This document shows, piece by piece, positions 9,058 to 17,275 of a stretch of 64,000 nucleotides of DNA. The notes beneath the pieces are model-generated. The model made no database searches and was not told where the DNA came from. It was given only the letters and a program-made list of their open reading frames with translations. The translations under genes were made by a program, and so were the position numbers. The first letter of the stretch is position 1. Every line of letters starts with the position of its first letter. Where the stretch lies: assembly GCA_031253985.1 (NCBI GenBank), contig JAIRVH010000185.1:62001-126000 (forward strand), given 5' to 3'. Origin of the DNA: Sphingobacterium sp. (GTDB lineage Bacteria; Bacteroidota; Bacteroidia; Sphingobacteriales; Sphingobacteriaceae).

Positions 9058-10062
9058 TTACCAAATTTCGAAGCTGTCTTTTCCTTTTGGAATATAAAGC
9101 AATATCCTTAAAAAGCGTACACGTACACCGCCCTCCTCGGCATCATACTTTCCCCACATGGAAGACCGTCCCTTCAACCTGGTGTCTGTTGAGGTATGTT
9201 CCAAACAAACCAGTTTGCCCTCTCCATAGATTTTTGTCGCGTAATTTTCCAATGGCTCGAGCTTGAAAGATGGGGTATCAAAATAAAACAGATCATCCAT
9301 ACCATTTACTTTTAGATGTTCGGGTGTATAATATTCAGATTGTAATTGCCGCATATCACTATTGAACACCAATGAAAAGTATTGATCCTTATTTTTATCG
9401 CTTATTAATTTTGAAAAATAAGTGTATGCTTCCAGCGTCTTCTTTTCCAACAACTCCTTATTCATTGTTCTTAGGTCTAAGGCATTTTCGAGTGAAGGTG
9501 ATTGCTCATAGGGGACGCTGGCGTTGAATTCTACCGTATATTCATAGTAAGGTAAACCTGCTCCAATAAACGTTTTACCGTCTTCCTTCTTTAGGTTCGT
9601 ATGTTCCAGTATTTTGATCTGTTTATCAAAACTCGTCAGGCTGTCTACATTATCCCGCGAATAAAGGCTTATATTAAATCGGGTATAAGGCGTCAACGTT
9701 TTAAATCCATCTCCATTTTCACGGGTCGTCTGCGGGTAAAGCCGGTAGGTAATTTTCTGTTTTCCCGATTTAGCGATAAAATTGTTTAATAGCACTGGTG
9801 ACATGATCCCCCCATCCTGAAAATACCGAAATGCAGGAATATCATTGACCAATATCTCAAAAAAACATTGTTCATGATCCATGTAGACATAGTATAATGG
9901 TTCTTTTGGAAAATGCTTGATCATTTTTTCTTTTACGGCCAGCGCATTTTCAGCCGTGATTACCGTCGGATTTGATTCGGTTATAGGTACTTTAATCATT
10001 TTATTAACTGTATTTTGGCATGACATCGTCACAAATAGAAATAATATCAATAGATTCTTCAT
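9058..10062 (-). CDS. Lipoprotein, tandem paralogue of the one at 7295 (candidate T6SS immunity protein)
   Basis: The start at 10062 is chosen because it gives a lipoprotein signal (MKNLLILFLFVTMSC, Cys15) and lies immediately after the stop codon of the 993-residue gene at 10064. The longer frame from 10176 would overlap that gene by over 100 bases. The 334-residue product is the closest relative of the 7295-8323 protein, and both end in KGKDSFEIW. The mature protein has a beta-rich first half and a helical segment around residue 200. Being the first gene after the candidate effector, it is the best candidate for its cognate immunity protein (inference). Confidence 0.85.
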   Translation of the reverse strand: MKNLLILFLFVTMSCQNTVNKMIKVPITESNPTVITAENALAVKEKMIKHFPKEPLYYVYMDHEQCFFEILVNDIPAFRYFQDGGIMSPVLLNNFIAKSGKQKITYRLYPQTTRENGDGFKTLTPYTRFNISLYSRDNVDSLTSFDKQIKILEHTNLKKEDGKTFIGAGLPYYEYTVEFNASVPYEQSPSLENALDLRTMNKELLEKKTLEAYTYFSKLISDKNKDQYFSLVFNSDMRQLQSEYYTPEHLKVNGMDDLFYFDTPSFKLEPLENYATKIYGEGKLVCLEHTSTDTRLKGRSSMWGKYDAEEGGVRVRFLRILLYIPKGKDSFEIW

Positions 10063-10063
10063 T

Positions 10064-13045
10064 TTATAAAAATTGGATTTTAGGCATCTTAAATGTGTGC
10101 TCACCAAAAAGATTAAATTCCGTATTAACAAGATTTGCTTTTTTATTTGCGGCATCCCAAGAATCGTCTGACCCACGATTGGAATCTACGCCTAACTGCA
10201 CACTGCCTTTGATGCCCGAAAAATAAATTGTATCCTGATAATAAAGCCCTTCACGGTCGCCCGCACTCCAGGTTCGGGTATGATTAAAATGCGATTCCAT
10301 GCTTGCGGCGAGATAAGCATCTATACGTGTTGCAAAATTGCCGAAGTACCGTTGCGCAGAAAACGGATCAATAGGAACGCAACCGACAAGATAAACACGT
10401 CCCTTTGCTTCCAATTGGCCTTTCATTTTAATCGAAGACTCACCGATAGACTTACCAGCACTATTATTAAAACCAGATACAAGCTGATTTTTCACCTCCA
10501 CCTTACCGTCATATTGTTCGTAGCTAGCCGGAGCCGAAACCTTCAACTGATATTCCTGTTTAATTTCTCCTGAAAAGAATATACTGATTTTAGCGTCTAT
10601 GCCCGCCTTATCCAATAAGGTCTGAAATCCTTCTCCTATCCCATCTTTTAACTTACCTCCAAGCTTATTGCGAGCAGCTTTTTTCAAATTGTCTTTCAAT
10701 AGATCATCCCGATTAATTTTTTCTTTCTCTAATGAATCGGCAAGATCTTTATCATTTTGTATAAATGAATTTGTCAGTAAATCTTTTAATGCTAATTTTT
10801 TATCAAACTTTATACCAATTACCGGATCCGCTTTGATATTAAACTGAGTCACAAAATGAACGATTTTGTTGACCTTTTCCAGGTATGAGCCATAAGTAAA
10901 TGCTACTTTCGGAAAGATAAAGTCGAATCCGAGGTCAGTGACCTGCTTTCCTGCATCCTGTACTTTCTTTATCCCTTTGGCCAATTTTTTGAGCTTGGGA
11001 AGTTTTGTCGCTGCAGATTCTCCCATGGTCAATACTGCAATGATGATTTCGACAATCATGACCAAGATCGTGAGCGTCAAAATCCCTTTCTCGACCAAAT
11101 CCTGGTTACCCTGTGCATAGCTTTCTTCTTTTCCGAATTTCCCACCACTAAAATTCCACTTTTTACCATAACCTAAACCATACATCTCGGCTTCGGATTT
11201 AAAATATTCGAGCACCAATTTTAAAAGCTCACCTTGCAGGGGTCCCATCAAGGGGAAATAATTAAGGACTTTGAGGTACAGATCGATATAAGGTTTGGCC
11301 TTTTCCATCAATCCTGCAATACCACGGATAATAGGCGTATCTACCGCTACACCGCGGCAATTTAACGGATATTTGCCCGTGTAATCATACACCGCGTGTA
11401 TGATCCATACCGCATCCGTGAAGGCATTTACGACGATAGTGGTCTGTGATTTGTCCGGAAAATACGCACAGGAATTGATGCGCAGTTCATATCGATTTGG
11501 AGTCAATGCGATCTGTGTCGGAAACATACCTGCTTCAAAAGAAAACACTTTTATAGTTAACTTTTCGCCCGCAATGCTGATATCCTTAACCGCCTCGCGG
11601 CTCTGATTGACATTGACCAGTTCGAGGTATTTGGCCTTGGATTTATCATGTTTTTTATCCCCCTTGAATAAGCAGCCTGCCGTATCGAAACCTTTAACAT
11701 ACACGGACAGATCCGTCTGCTGCTCCATATTAGGAAGGATGGTGTTGTAAAAAATACGTTTTAGGTTTTTCAGATCAAAGGAAATCGCCGTCTTACGGTT
11801 GATTTTATGTATCGGTCGGTCCTCATTCGTCAGGTACTGGAACTGTTTGGCTTTTGATTCCCCATACGATCCTACCGTCAATTTATTGGTTACCCCATTG
11901 GTATACAGGTAACTCAAAATGTGATTTGCACGCTTGTCTGTTAGATTCTGATTGTAGGCTTCTGTATTCCGGATATCGGCAAAAGACTCTACCTTGGCTG
12001 GAATCTGCGGATTATTTTTCAGGAATTTAATAATATTATTGAGGATTGCCTTCGACTCCTGCGGCACCTCAAACTGATCCGTACCATAAAAAAGATCAAA
12101 CGAAAAGCGATAGTTCTTTTCAGCCACAGCAAAAGTCTTCGGATCTTTTTCATTGAACAAAATGGTTACCTTATCTCGATCATGTACACTGATCGTCTCG
12201 AATTTACAGTGATCATTTTTCTGTGGTTTGGCTTCATTTTCATTTACAGTGACGACTTTATTCGTGGTTGGCATGATCGGTTCAAGCCATACCCCGACCT
12301 GATTCAGGATATACAGATGAATCGCATGCCGGACATCCCCTTTTGCGGTGGTATCCTTGATGTACTCCTTCTGCCCCTTCACCTTAACCATGATATAAAA
12401 ACGTTCTTTGGGTTTCTTAAAGCCCATTTTTGTTTTCCATCGTAAGGTCTCAGAAGCTGCAATTTCCAGGTTTAATTCACCGTTTTTGACCGTCTGGGTA
12501 TAGCTGCCTACAAGCTGATCGTCGGTTGCCGAAAACAGGTTGGCTTCACAATTATAAATCTCCACGATACATTCATAATCGTTAACACCTTCCAAGACCA
12601 GATTGAGCAGAAGCGGTCGGTTAAACTTTGTCGGGTTGCCATTATGAATCTGAAGATTATTATTCGGTGTATTCTCCTTCCAGTAGGATTTGACCAATCT
12701 ATAAGGCGCATAAGCCCGAACAAAAACGCCGGTCACTTCCTTATCTTTAAATCCGCTTAAACTGGCCTCCAGATAAAAGCGCGTACCTCCGGCCAAACTC
12801 TTTGGAATAAATAAACTATAATCGTTGAATTTTTTCTTTTGCTTAAAATAATCAACGCCTCTATCATCCGATTGTCTGATCCAGAACACTTCGCCTTTCT
12901 TTTGGGCTTCGGACGTTCCGGGAAACCATTCCACCACCTGAAATCGCACCGATGTAGCGGCGGGTATTACAATGACAGAACTGTTTCGGCTTATTAGCGG
13001 AGTTCCAGGGAGAACATCTATTTTTTTTACACCTTTCTTTGCCAT
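10064..13045 (-). CDS. Large OmpA-domain protein, candidate T6SS effector
   Basis: A 993-residue protein without a signal peptide, encoded directly downstream of a PAAR-like gene. The first 300 residues form beta-sandwich-like segments. Residues about 310-425 are an OmpA-like peptidoglycan-binding domain: FSFDLFYGTDQFEV, then NLTDKRANHILSYL and NRKTAI, matching the Nx2L/RA and NRR positions of the family. A hydrophobic stretch at about 648-668 (TLTILVMIVEIIIAVLTMG) could cross a membrane. A charged helical part follows, then a beta-rich C-terminal 170 residues. The lack of a Sec signal, the OmpA domain and the PAAR/lipoprotein context fit a T6SS cargo protein acting in the periplasm or membrane of target cells. 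The toxic activity is unknown; it could instead be a structural spike adaptor. Confidence 0.7.
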   Translation of the reverse strand: MAKKGVKKIDVLPGTPLISRNSSVIVIPAATSVRFQVVEWFPGTSEAQKKGEVFWIRQSDDRGVDYFKQKKKFNDYSLFIPKSLAGGTRFYLEASLSGFKDKEVTGVFVRAYAPYRLVKSYWKENTPNNNLQIHNGNPTKFNRPLLLNLVLEGVNDYECIVEIYNCEANLFSATDDQLVGSYTQTVKNGELNLEIAASETLRWKTKMGFKKPKERFYIMVKVKGQKEYIKDTTAKGDVRHAIHLYILNQVGVWLEPIMPTTNKVVTVNENEAKPQKNDHCKFETISVHDRDKVTILFNEKDPKTFAVAEKNYRFSFDLFYGTDQFEVPQESKAILNNIIKFLKNNPQIPAKVESFADIRNTEAYNQNLTDKRANHILSYLYTNGVTNKLTVGSYGESKAKQFQYLTNEDRPIHKINRKTAISFDLKNLKRIFYNTILPNMEQQTDLSVYVKGFDTAGCLFKGDKKHDKSKAKYLELVNVNQSREAVKDISIAGEKLTIKVFSFEAGMFPTQIALTPNRYELRINSCAYFPDKSQTTIVVNAFTDAVWIIHAVYDYTGKYPLNCRGVAVDTPIIRGIAGLMEKAKPYIDLYLKVLNYFPLMGPLQGELLKLVLEYFKSEAEMYGLGYGKKWNFSGGKFGKEESYAQGNQDLVEKGILTLTILVMIVEIIIAVLTMGESAATKLPKLKKLAKGIKKVQDAGKQVTDLGFDFIFPKVAFTYGSYLEKVNKIVHFVTQFNIKADPVIGIKFDKKLALKDLLTNSFIQNDKDLADSLEKEKINRDDLLKDNLKKAARNKLGGKLKDGIGEGFQTLLDKAGIDAKISIFFSGEIKQEYQLKVSAPASYEQYDGKVEVKNQLVSGFNNSAGKSIGESSIKMKGQLEAKGRVYLVGCVPIDPFSAQRYFGNFATRIDAYLAASMESHFNHTRTWSAGDREGLYYQDTIYFSGIKGSVQLGVDSNRGSDDSWDAANKKANLVNTEFNLFGEHTFKMPKIQFL

Positions 13046-13054
13046 AAATACGTA

Positions 13055-13525
13055 TTAACCATCAATAACCTGTTCTTGACTTGTCGCTGAAAGTTCATCA
13101 GGTACATCCATTGGATTTAACTGACTCTGCACATTTTCGTTTGCATTTTTTTTATTCTCGTCGGATGGCTCAGCTTTCTGCCCATGCTGAACAATGGATA
13201 TGCAGTCTTTTCCACCGATAGGACAGGTCGCTTTAGAATCCTCCAAAAGAATTTTCCCTCCATTTTTTAAGGTAATATCCTCGTAATAATTGGACCATTC
13301 CGATACGGTCGCGTTACAAGGTTTATTATTGAGTTTGGAACATGATCCAAACATGTTTTTTTCAAAAGTTGGCCCGATATCAACCGTACTGGCGATACTC
13401 TTTTTAGCTGCGTTTTTATCGTTTACGAATTCCTGGGAATTCGTCATGACTTTTAATTTATCTGGGCTGGTGCCAAATTTACACATACATTGAGCACCTT
13501 GTACGACCACATGTTTTTCTGCCAT
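13055..13525 (-). CDS. PAAR-like protein (DUF4280)
   Basis: This 156-residue protein has the DUF4280 pattern: an N-terminal VVQGAQCMCKFG, conserved cysteines (MFGSCSK, NKPCNAT, ATCPIGGKDCIS) and a short Gly-rich strand region. DUF4280 proteins are the PAAR-like tip proteins of Bacteroidota T6SS. They sharpen the VgrG spike and connect it to effectors. The C-terminal 40 residues are a charged, disordered tail. It sits nine bases upstream of the 993-residue candidate effector, so the pair is probably a tip plus separately encoded cargo. Confidence 0.85.
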   Translation of the reverse strand: MAEKHVVVQGAQCMCKFGTSPDKLKVMTNSQEFVNDKNAAKKSIASTVDIGPTFEKNMFGSCSKLNNKPCNATVSEWSNYYEDITLKNGGKILLEDSKATCPIGGKDCISIVQHGQKAEPSDENKKNANENVQSQLNPMDVPDELSATSQEQVIDG

Positions 13526-13527
13526 TT

Positions 13528-14538
13528 TTAATTAAATAATTTCTTTAACAAACTCGCCTGCCTATCTTTTCCCCGCTCCTCCACTTGGCGCTGCCCCTCT
13601 TTCATCCAGTTGTTCTTCCCAAAAAGAGAAGGGTTGTCCAGCTCAAAATATTTAACTACAACACTTATATTTTTATTATACTCTTTGAGCTTCCACTCCC
13701 CTTTATAAGCCACAATATGATTATGGAAGGGGTGCAACCTGACTATTCCTTCGTAGCTACCCGTATATTTCTGTATCGTGAGTCCTTTATCTTCCTGCAG
13801 TTCGCCCCGGTGGGTCAATTCTATTGCGCCCTGATCAGTCGTATAGTCCGCAATAGTCTGCTGACTAAAAAATCCGGGATTTCCAAAGCTAGCAGGTAAA
13901 GGGAACTTTAGATAATCCATCCGCGTCCGCTCTTCACCATAATTTTTGAAAATGGGTAGAAAATAGCTCTGTAAAAACCAGTCTCTATAAAGCACTGCAA
14001 ATGTAAAACGATCGATATCGAATAAGACCTGCTCAATTTTGGCGACATACTGGTCAAAAAATTCTCCCTCGAAATAATCTGATAAGTTATTTTTTACATC
14101 AGGCCAGCGTTGAAGTATGGCTGCATAATTTTCTATAGCCGTGGCTACACCAGCTGCATCTATCCGCAACAATAATGGAAAGACAACTTTTCCAGTTTCA
14201 TGGGCCAATTTGTCCATGACCAAGTCCGGTTCCTTTTCATTAATCCAGACATCTGCTGAGCGGTTGATTTCAAATAAACGATCGCCCGAATCATGATCTT
14301 CCAGGCGTCTGATCACAGTCTCATATTTGATCTCATTATACGCTCCGTCTTCTGAAAAATCAATTTGTACGCCATATTTTCGCCAGCTACCAATCGGCCA
14401 CTGAAGGACTAATTGTCGGAACTTGATCTGTTTTGAAATAGGAATCCCGTCCTGTTGCACAGTCGCCGCACCCAAAGGTTCCTTCTGCTCCGAGTTTGGC
14501 GCATCATCATCAAACAATAAGCTAAATCTTTTTGCCAT
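13528..14538 (-). CDS. Unknown T6SS-cluster protein, possible effector adaptor
   Basis: A 336-residue soluble protein with no signal peptide, transmembrane helix or catalytic motif I recognise. It is rich in aromatic and acidic residues (for example YEGIVRLHPFHNH near residue 265). The stop lies two bases before the DUF4280 start and the gene follows the 58-residue mini-gene by two bases. The tight packing upstream of a PAAR-like gene and large cargo gene is where adaptor or chaperone genes usually lie in T6SS effector units. That role is an inference. Confidence 0.75.
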   Translation of the reverse strand: MAKRFSLLFDDDAPNSEQKEPLGAATVQQDGIPISKQIKFRQLVLQWPIGSWRKYGVQIDFSEDGAYNEIKYETVIRRLEDHDSGDRLFEINRSADVWINEKEPDLVMDKLAHETGKVVFPLLLRIDAAGVATAIENYAAILQRWPDVKNNLSDYFEGEFFDQYVAKIEQVLFDIDRFTFAVLYRDWFLQSYFLPIFKNYGEERTRMDYLKFPLPASFGNPGFFSQQTIADYTTDQGAIELTHRGELQEDKGLTIQKYTGSYEGIVRLHPFHNHIVAYKGEWKLKEYNKNISVVVKYFELDNPSLFGKNNWMKEGQRQVEERGKDRQASLLKKLFN

Positions 14539-14540
14539 CC

Positions 14541-14717
14541 TTAACTCTCCTTATTTCCACGGCCATGTACCTTTTTATTACTTGCCAAGACTAAATTGCC
14601 TTCCCTAGCTTCCACATTGAGAACATCCGCAAGCTTTTGGACCTTACCGCCTACTTGAAGATTATAATCAGACTGAACACGTATCTTGATATTTGTTGCT
14701 TGTTTTAAAATTGCCAT
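14541..14717 (-). CDS. 58-residue spike-like mini-protein
   Basis: Reading the minus strand from the ATG at 14717 gives a complete 58-codon frame ending in TAA at 14541. It starts MAILKQATNIKIRVQSDYNL and continues with QVGGKVQKL, VEAREGNLVLASNKKVHG. The alternating short strands resemble the beta-helix C-terminus of VgrG or a phage spike. The stop is two bases before the start of the 336-residue gene, so it belongs to the same operon. I have not found it described. It is short but the frame, spacing and composition support a real gene. Confidence 0.65.
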   Translation of the reverse strand: MAILKQATNIKIRVQSDYNLQVGGKVQKLADVLNVEAREGNLVLASNKKVHGRGNKES

Positions 14718-14813
14718 TTCTATCCTATTTTTAAATCAGGTTTATCGGCGCTGTACTCATAGCTCAAATCTAGCACTCCCAGATCTATTATAAACGAAAA
14801 TACCCGAATCAAA

Positions 14814-16151
14814 TTATTCCTTAAGTTCCACTCTTTGCCAATCATTGTTCGGATCCATTCCGATGCCCTCCCTACGTGCTGAACGATGGAAATATCCGTA
14901 GCGCAATGTTTTTAGTTCATTTAAATTGGCAGTTGTTAATTGTGTGCCACCGTAGGGATAAGCTGCGCCGTCAAATACATAGGCGCTCAGTTTGGCCTTT
15001 GTGCTCTGGAGTACAGCATGTCCGCTGATCGAATACTTGGCCTCCATCTTGCCCCGGTCTAGCTCCGCGTTATTGTCTTTACCAAATTGTGCCATAAAAT
15101 GCAGTGGTATAAAGCTATATTCTTTGTATACCATGCGCTTTTCGCCCCGCAGCGCCCAGTACCAGCCATCAGTAATGGTCAATTCACCGGGTTTATACCA
15201 ACCATCGGCGATCAATTTATCCCGTAGTCGTTCCAAGGTACCTCTTAGCATGGCGGTCTCGATTTCCTCTTTGATTTCGGGGCCGCTCAGGTAGCTTCCA
15301 CCAATATCGGAGTGCACCCCTGGCAGATCCTTTTCAATTCCCTTTGGCGTACGCGTGAGTGAAAAGTTTTCGCGCATTTCGTCGCGGGCCGTAAAATGCA
15401 CGACATGTTGCGCCTTTCCGAGTGTATTGAGGTTAAGTTCGCCGATATCGTTGGAAAAACGGGGTACAGGAAGTTCAGAATACGAAGCGACAGTATCGAA
15501 AATACCCAGGAAATTAACGACCACATTGGCTGGATTTAAGTTGATCCCTTTCAGCTTCAATGCATATCCCAGGTGTCCACCTGCGGGCATTTCCTCCCGG
15601 GCGGGCATATTGTCGCCATCATAATAAGCCGTCATACCCTCGGCCTCTACTTTTCGGCCTTTATAAGCTGCCTTGCCAATTTCATAGACAAAATTGCGGG
15701 CTGCCGCCGCACCACGGCTAAAGCCGTACACATTAAAGATAATCTGTCGAAGCACTTTACCTGCATTTGCATCGAACACTCCCTTGATGATCTCTGCAGA
15801 CTGTTCACAACCTTTTCGCACTTTAAACCGGATGCCGGTAAAGCCCGAACCAAAAGCATAGCCCATAGTCGAATCCTTCTGCCGGTCGGTGGTGCCTATG
15901 CCCTCGATGTAAAGGCGATTGGCATTGGTGCAATTCTCCCAAAGCCGGGCGACATTGGACCAATCGTTCTGATAACTTGATTCATCATCCGACTTGCCAT
16001 ATTTAGCGAAAGAACTATGTCCTGTACGACGCGCATCCGTATTGTTCTTATTATTTTTCGTGCCGTCAAAAAATATGTCTATCGTCACCGTATACGGCTT
16101 TTGCGTATTGCGTGGTGGCGGATTATATTCTTTAAATTCAACGTTTGCCAT
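14814..16151 (-). CDS. Tle1-type phospholipase effector (DUF2235)
   Basis: This 445-residue protein has the marks of the DUF2235/Tle1 alpha/beta hydrolase family, whose T6SS members hydrolyse phospholipids in target membranes. FFDGTKNN (27-34) is the conserved first motif. GFSRGAAAAR near 144 carries the GxSxG nucleophile serine. PGVHSDIGG near 280 is the family's Asp/His motif. There is no signal peptide, as expected for delivery by VgrG. It is encoded six bases after the DUF2931 lipoprotein gene and in the VgrG operon. Phospholipase activity is known for the family and inferred here. Confidence 0.88.
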   Translation of the reverse strand: MANVEFKEYNPPPRNTQKPYTVTIDIFFDGTKNNKNNTDARRTGHSSFAKYGKSDDESSYQNDWSNVARLWENCTNANRLYIEGIGTTDRQKDSTMGYAFGSGFTGIRFKVRKGCEQSAEIIKGVFDANAGKVLRQIIFNVYGFSRGAAAARNFVYEIGKAAYKGRKVEAEGMTAYYDGDNMPAREEMPAGGHLGYALKLKGINLNPANVVVNFLGIFDTVASYSELPVPRFSNDIGELNLNTLGKAQHVVHFTARDEMRENFSLTRTPKGIEKDLPGVHSDIGGSYLSGPEIKEEIETAMLRGTLERLRDKLIADGWYKPGELTITDGWYWALRGEKRMVYKEYSFIPLHFMAQFGKDNNAELDRGKMEAKYSISGHAVLQSTKAKLSAYVFDGAAYPYGGTQLTTANLNELKTLRYGYFHRSARREGIGMDPNNDWQRVELKE

Positions 16152-16156
16152 ACCAT

Positions 16157-17272
16157 CTAATTATCGACCCGGACCAGCGCCGGTTCGTAGCCCACAATTT
16201 TTACTTTTTTGGAAGTTGACCGCAAATAGGTGTTCAATACATTAGCCGAAGTATCTATCTGAAATAGAAATTCAATTTTTTCTGTAGGTTCAAACTGTTC
16301 AAAAGCCTTTTTGATGACATCGTACTTAAACTTTAGATCAGCAACCCAATGTTGATTTTGCCCGTCTGTCCATTTGACATAGCTGTGCGCTAGAATTGCT
16401 TTCGGAAGATTCGTATTGGCGCTGTCCGTATTGAATGGCATATCTCTTTCGCCATTGAAGCACTCATAGAAAAAATAATCTTTCGCCCCTAGATCAATCC
16501 CTTCTACGGCAAATTTCCATGCATATTTTTTGTTGTAGTCAAGGTACAGCTGCGGTTTCGGCCAGCCTTGTCCCTCCAAGGTGGCGTACAGTTCGCCATC
16601 GTATAATTTATCAGGTTTGTAGGCTGCATCGCGGTACTCCTTGCGAAAGAAATGCGCAAACTCCTCATGCGCCGTTTCCTGGGTGATCGTGGTGTCATGC
16701 GCCTGGAAAGTACCTAATAGTACCTGCCTCTGTCCATCAGCCCATAGGGCTACATTTCCCGCGGGTGCCAGCCCAACAATTAAAGTTTCAAAATTTTCCT
16801 TTTCGCCGGTTCGCAGATTGATGCTTTCTTGCTCCCAAAGTTTGTCCATCTGCTCCTTATCGAGCTTCCAACGGCCTGTATAGAATTTTTCTTCCTGAAT
16901 GGAATACCAAGTCATCTGTAATTCGTCGGGAAGCGCAACGGGTTCATCCGGTGATCCCATCCCTTTGACCGACCTTCCCCATCCCTGTTTCAAAATTCCA
17001 TAAATCGGACCAAAACGGTAGGCATAATCTCCAGTGGATAATGCGCCATCGTAGATCTCCACCGGATATTCCTTGGGCGCGACAACAGCCCCGCCCCATA
17101 CATATTTTTTTTCGTTCATCTTTGATTCCTGACAACTAGAAGCGATGCTCAGCAACATAAATAACAACAAGAAAGCCCTGTCTATACAGACACGACCCCT
17201 GCCTGATTCTTGCTGGCTATTTTCCATCAGACGGTTTAATTGACTATTTTTGGCTATTTTAATTTCATTCAT
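16157..17272 (-). CDS. DUF2931 lipoprotein, probable immunity protein to the Tle1 effector
   Basis: The protein (371 residues from the ATG at 17272) carries a hydrophobic signal around 33-44 and lipobox IASSC (Cys47). A later ATG at 17227 would give a more usual signal length. The mature part has the DUF2931 layout: GGAVVAPKEYPVEIYDG, a Gly/Trp-rich segment, and LQMTWYSIQEEKFYTGRW. DUF2931 lipoproteins are often encoded beside T6SS lipase effectors. Here the gene lies between vgrG (3 bases) and the DUF2235 effector (5 bases). Neutralising the phospholipase in the periplasm is therefore the likely role, with immunity encoded before toxin. Confidence 0.78.
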   Translation of the reverse strand: MNEIKIAKNSQLNRLMENSQQESGRGRVCIDRAFLLLFMLLSIASSCQESKMNEKKYVWGGAVVAPKEYPVEIYDGALSTGDYAYRFGPIYGILKQGWGRSVKGMGSPDEPVALPDELQMTWYSIQEEKFYTGRWKLDKEQMDKLWEQESINLRTGEKENFETLIVGLAPAGNVALWADGQRQVLLGTFQAHDTTITQETAHEEFAHFFRKEYRDAAYKPDKLYDGELYATLEGQGWPKPQLYLDYNKKYAWKFAVEGIDLGAKDYFFYECFNGERDMPFNTDSANTNLPKAILAHSYVKWTDGQNQHWVADLKFKYDVIKKAFEQFEPTEKIEFLFQIDTSANVLNTYLRSTSKKVKIVGYEPALVRVDN

Positions 17273-17275
17273 CGT

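Noticed and set aside
10063..10176. N-terminal extension of the lipoprotein at 9058
   Set aside because: It overlaps the 993-residue gene and hides the lipoprotein signal that starts at 10062.
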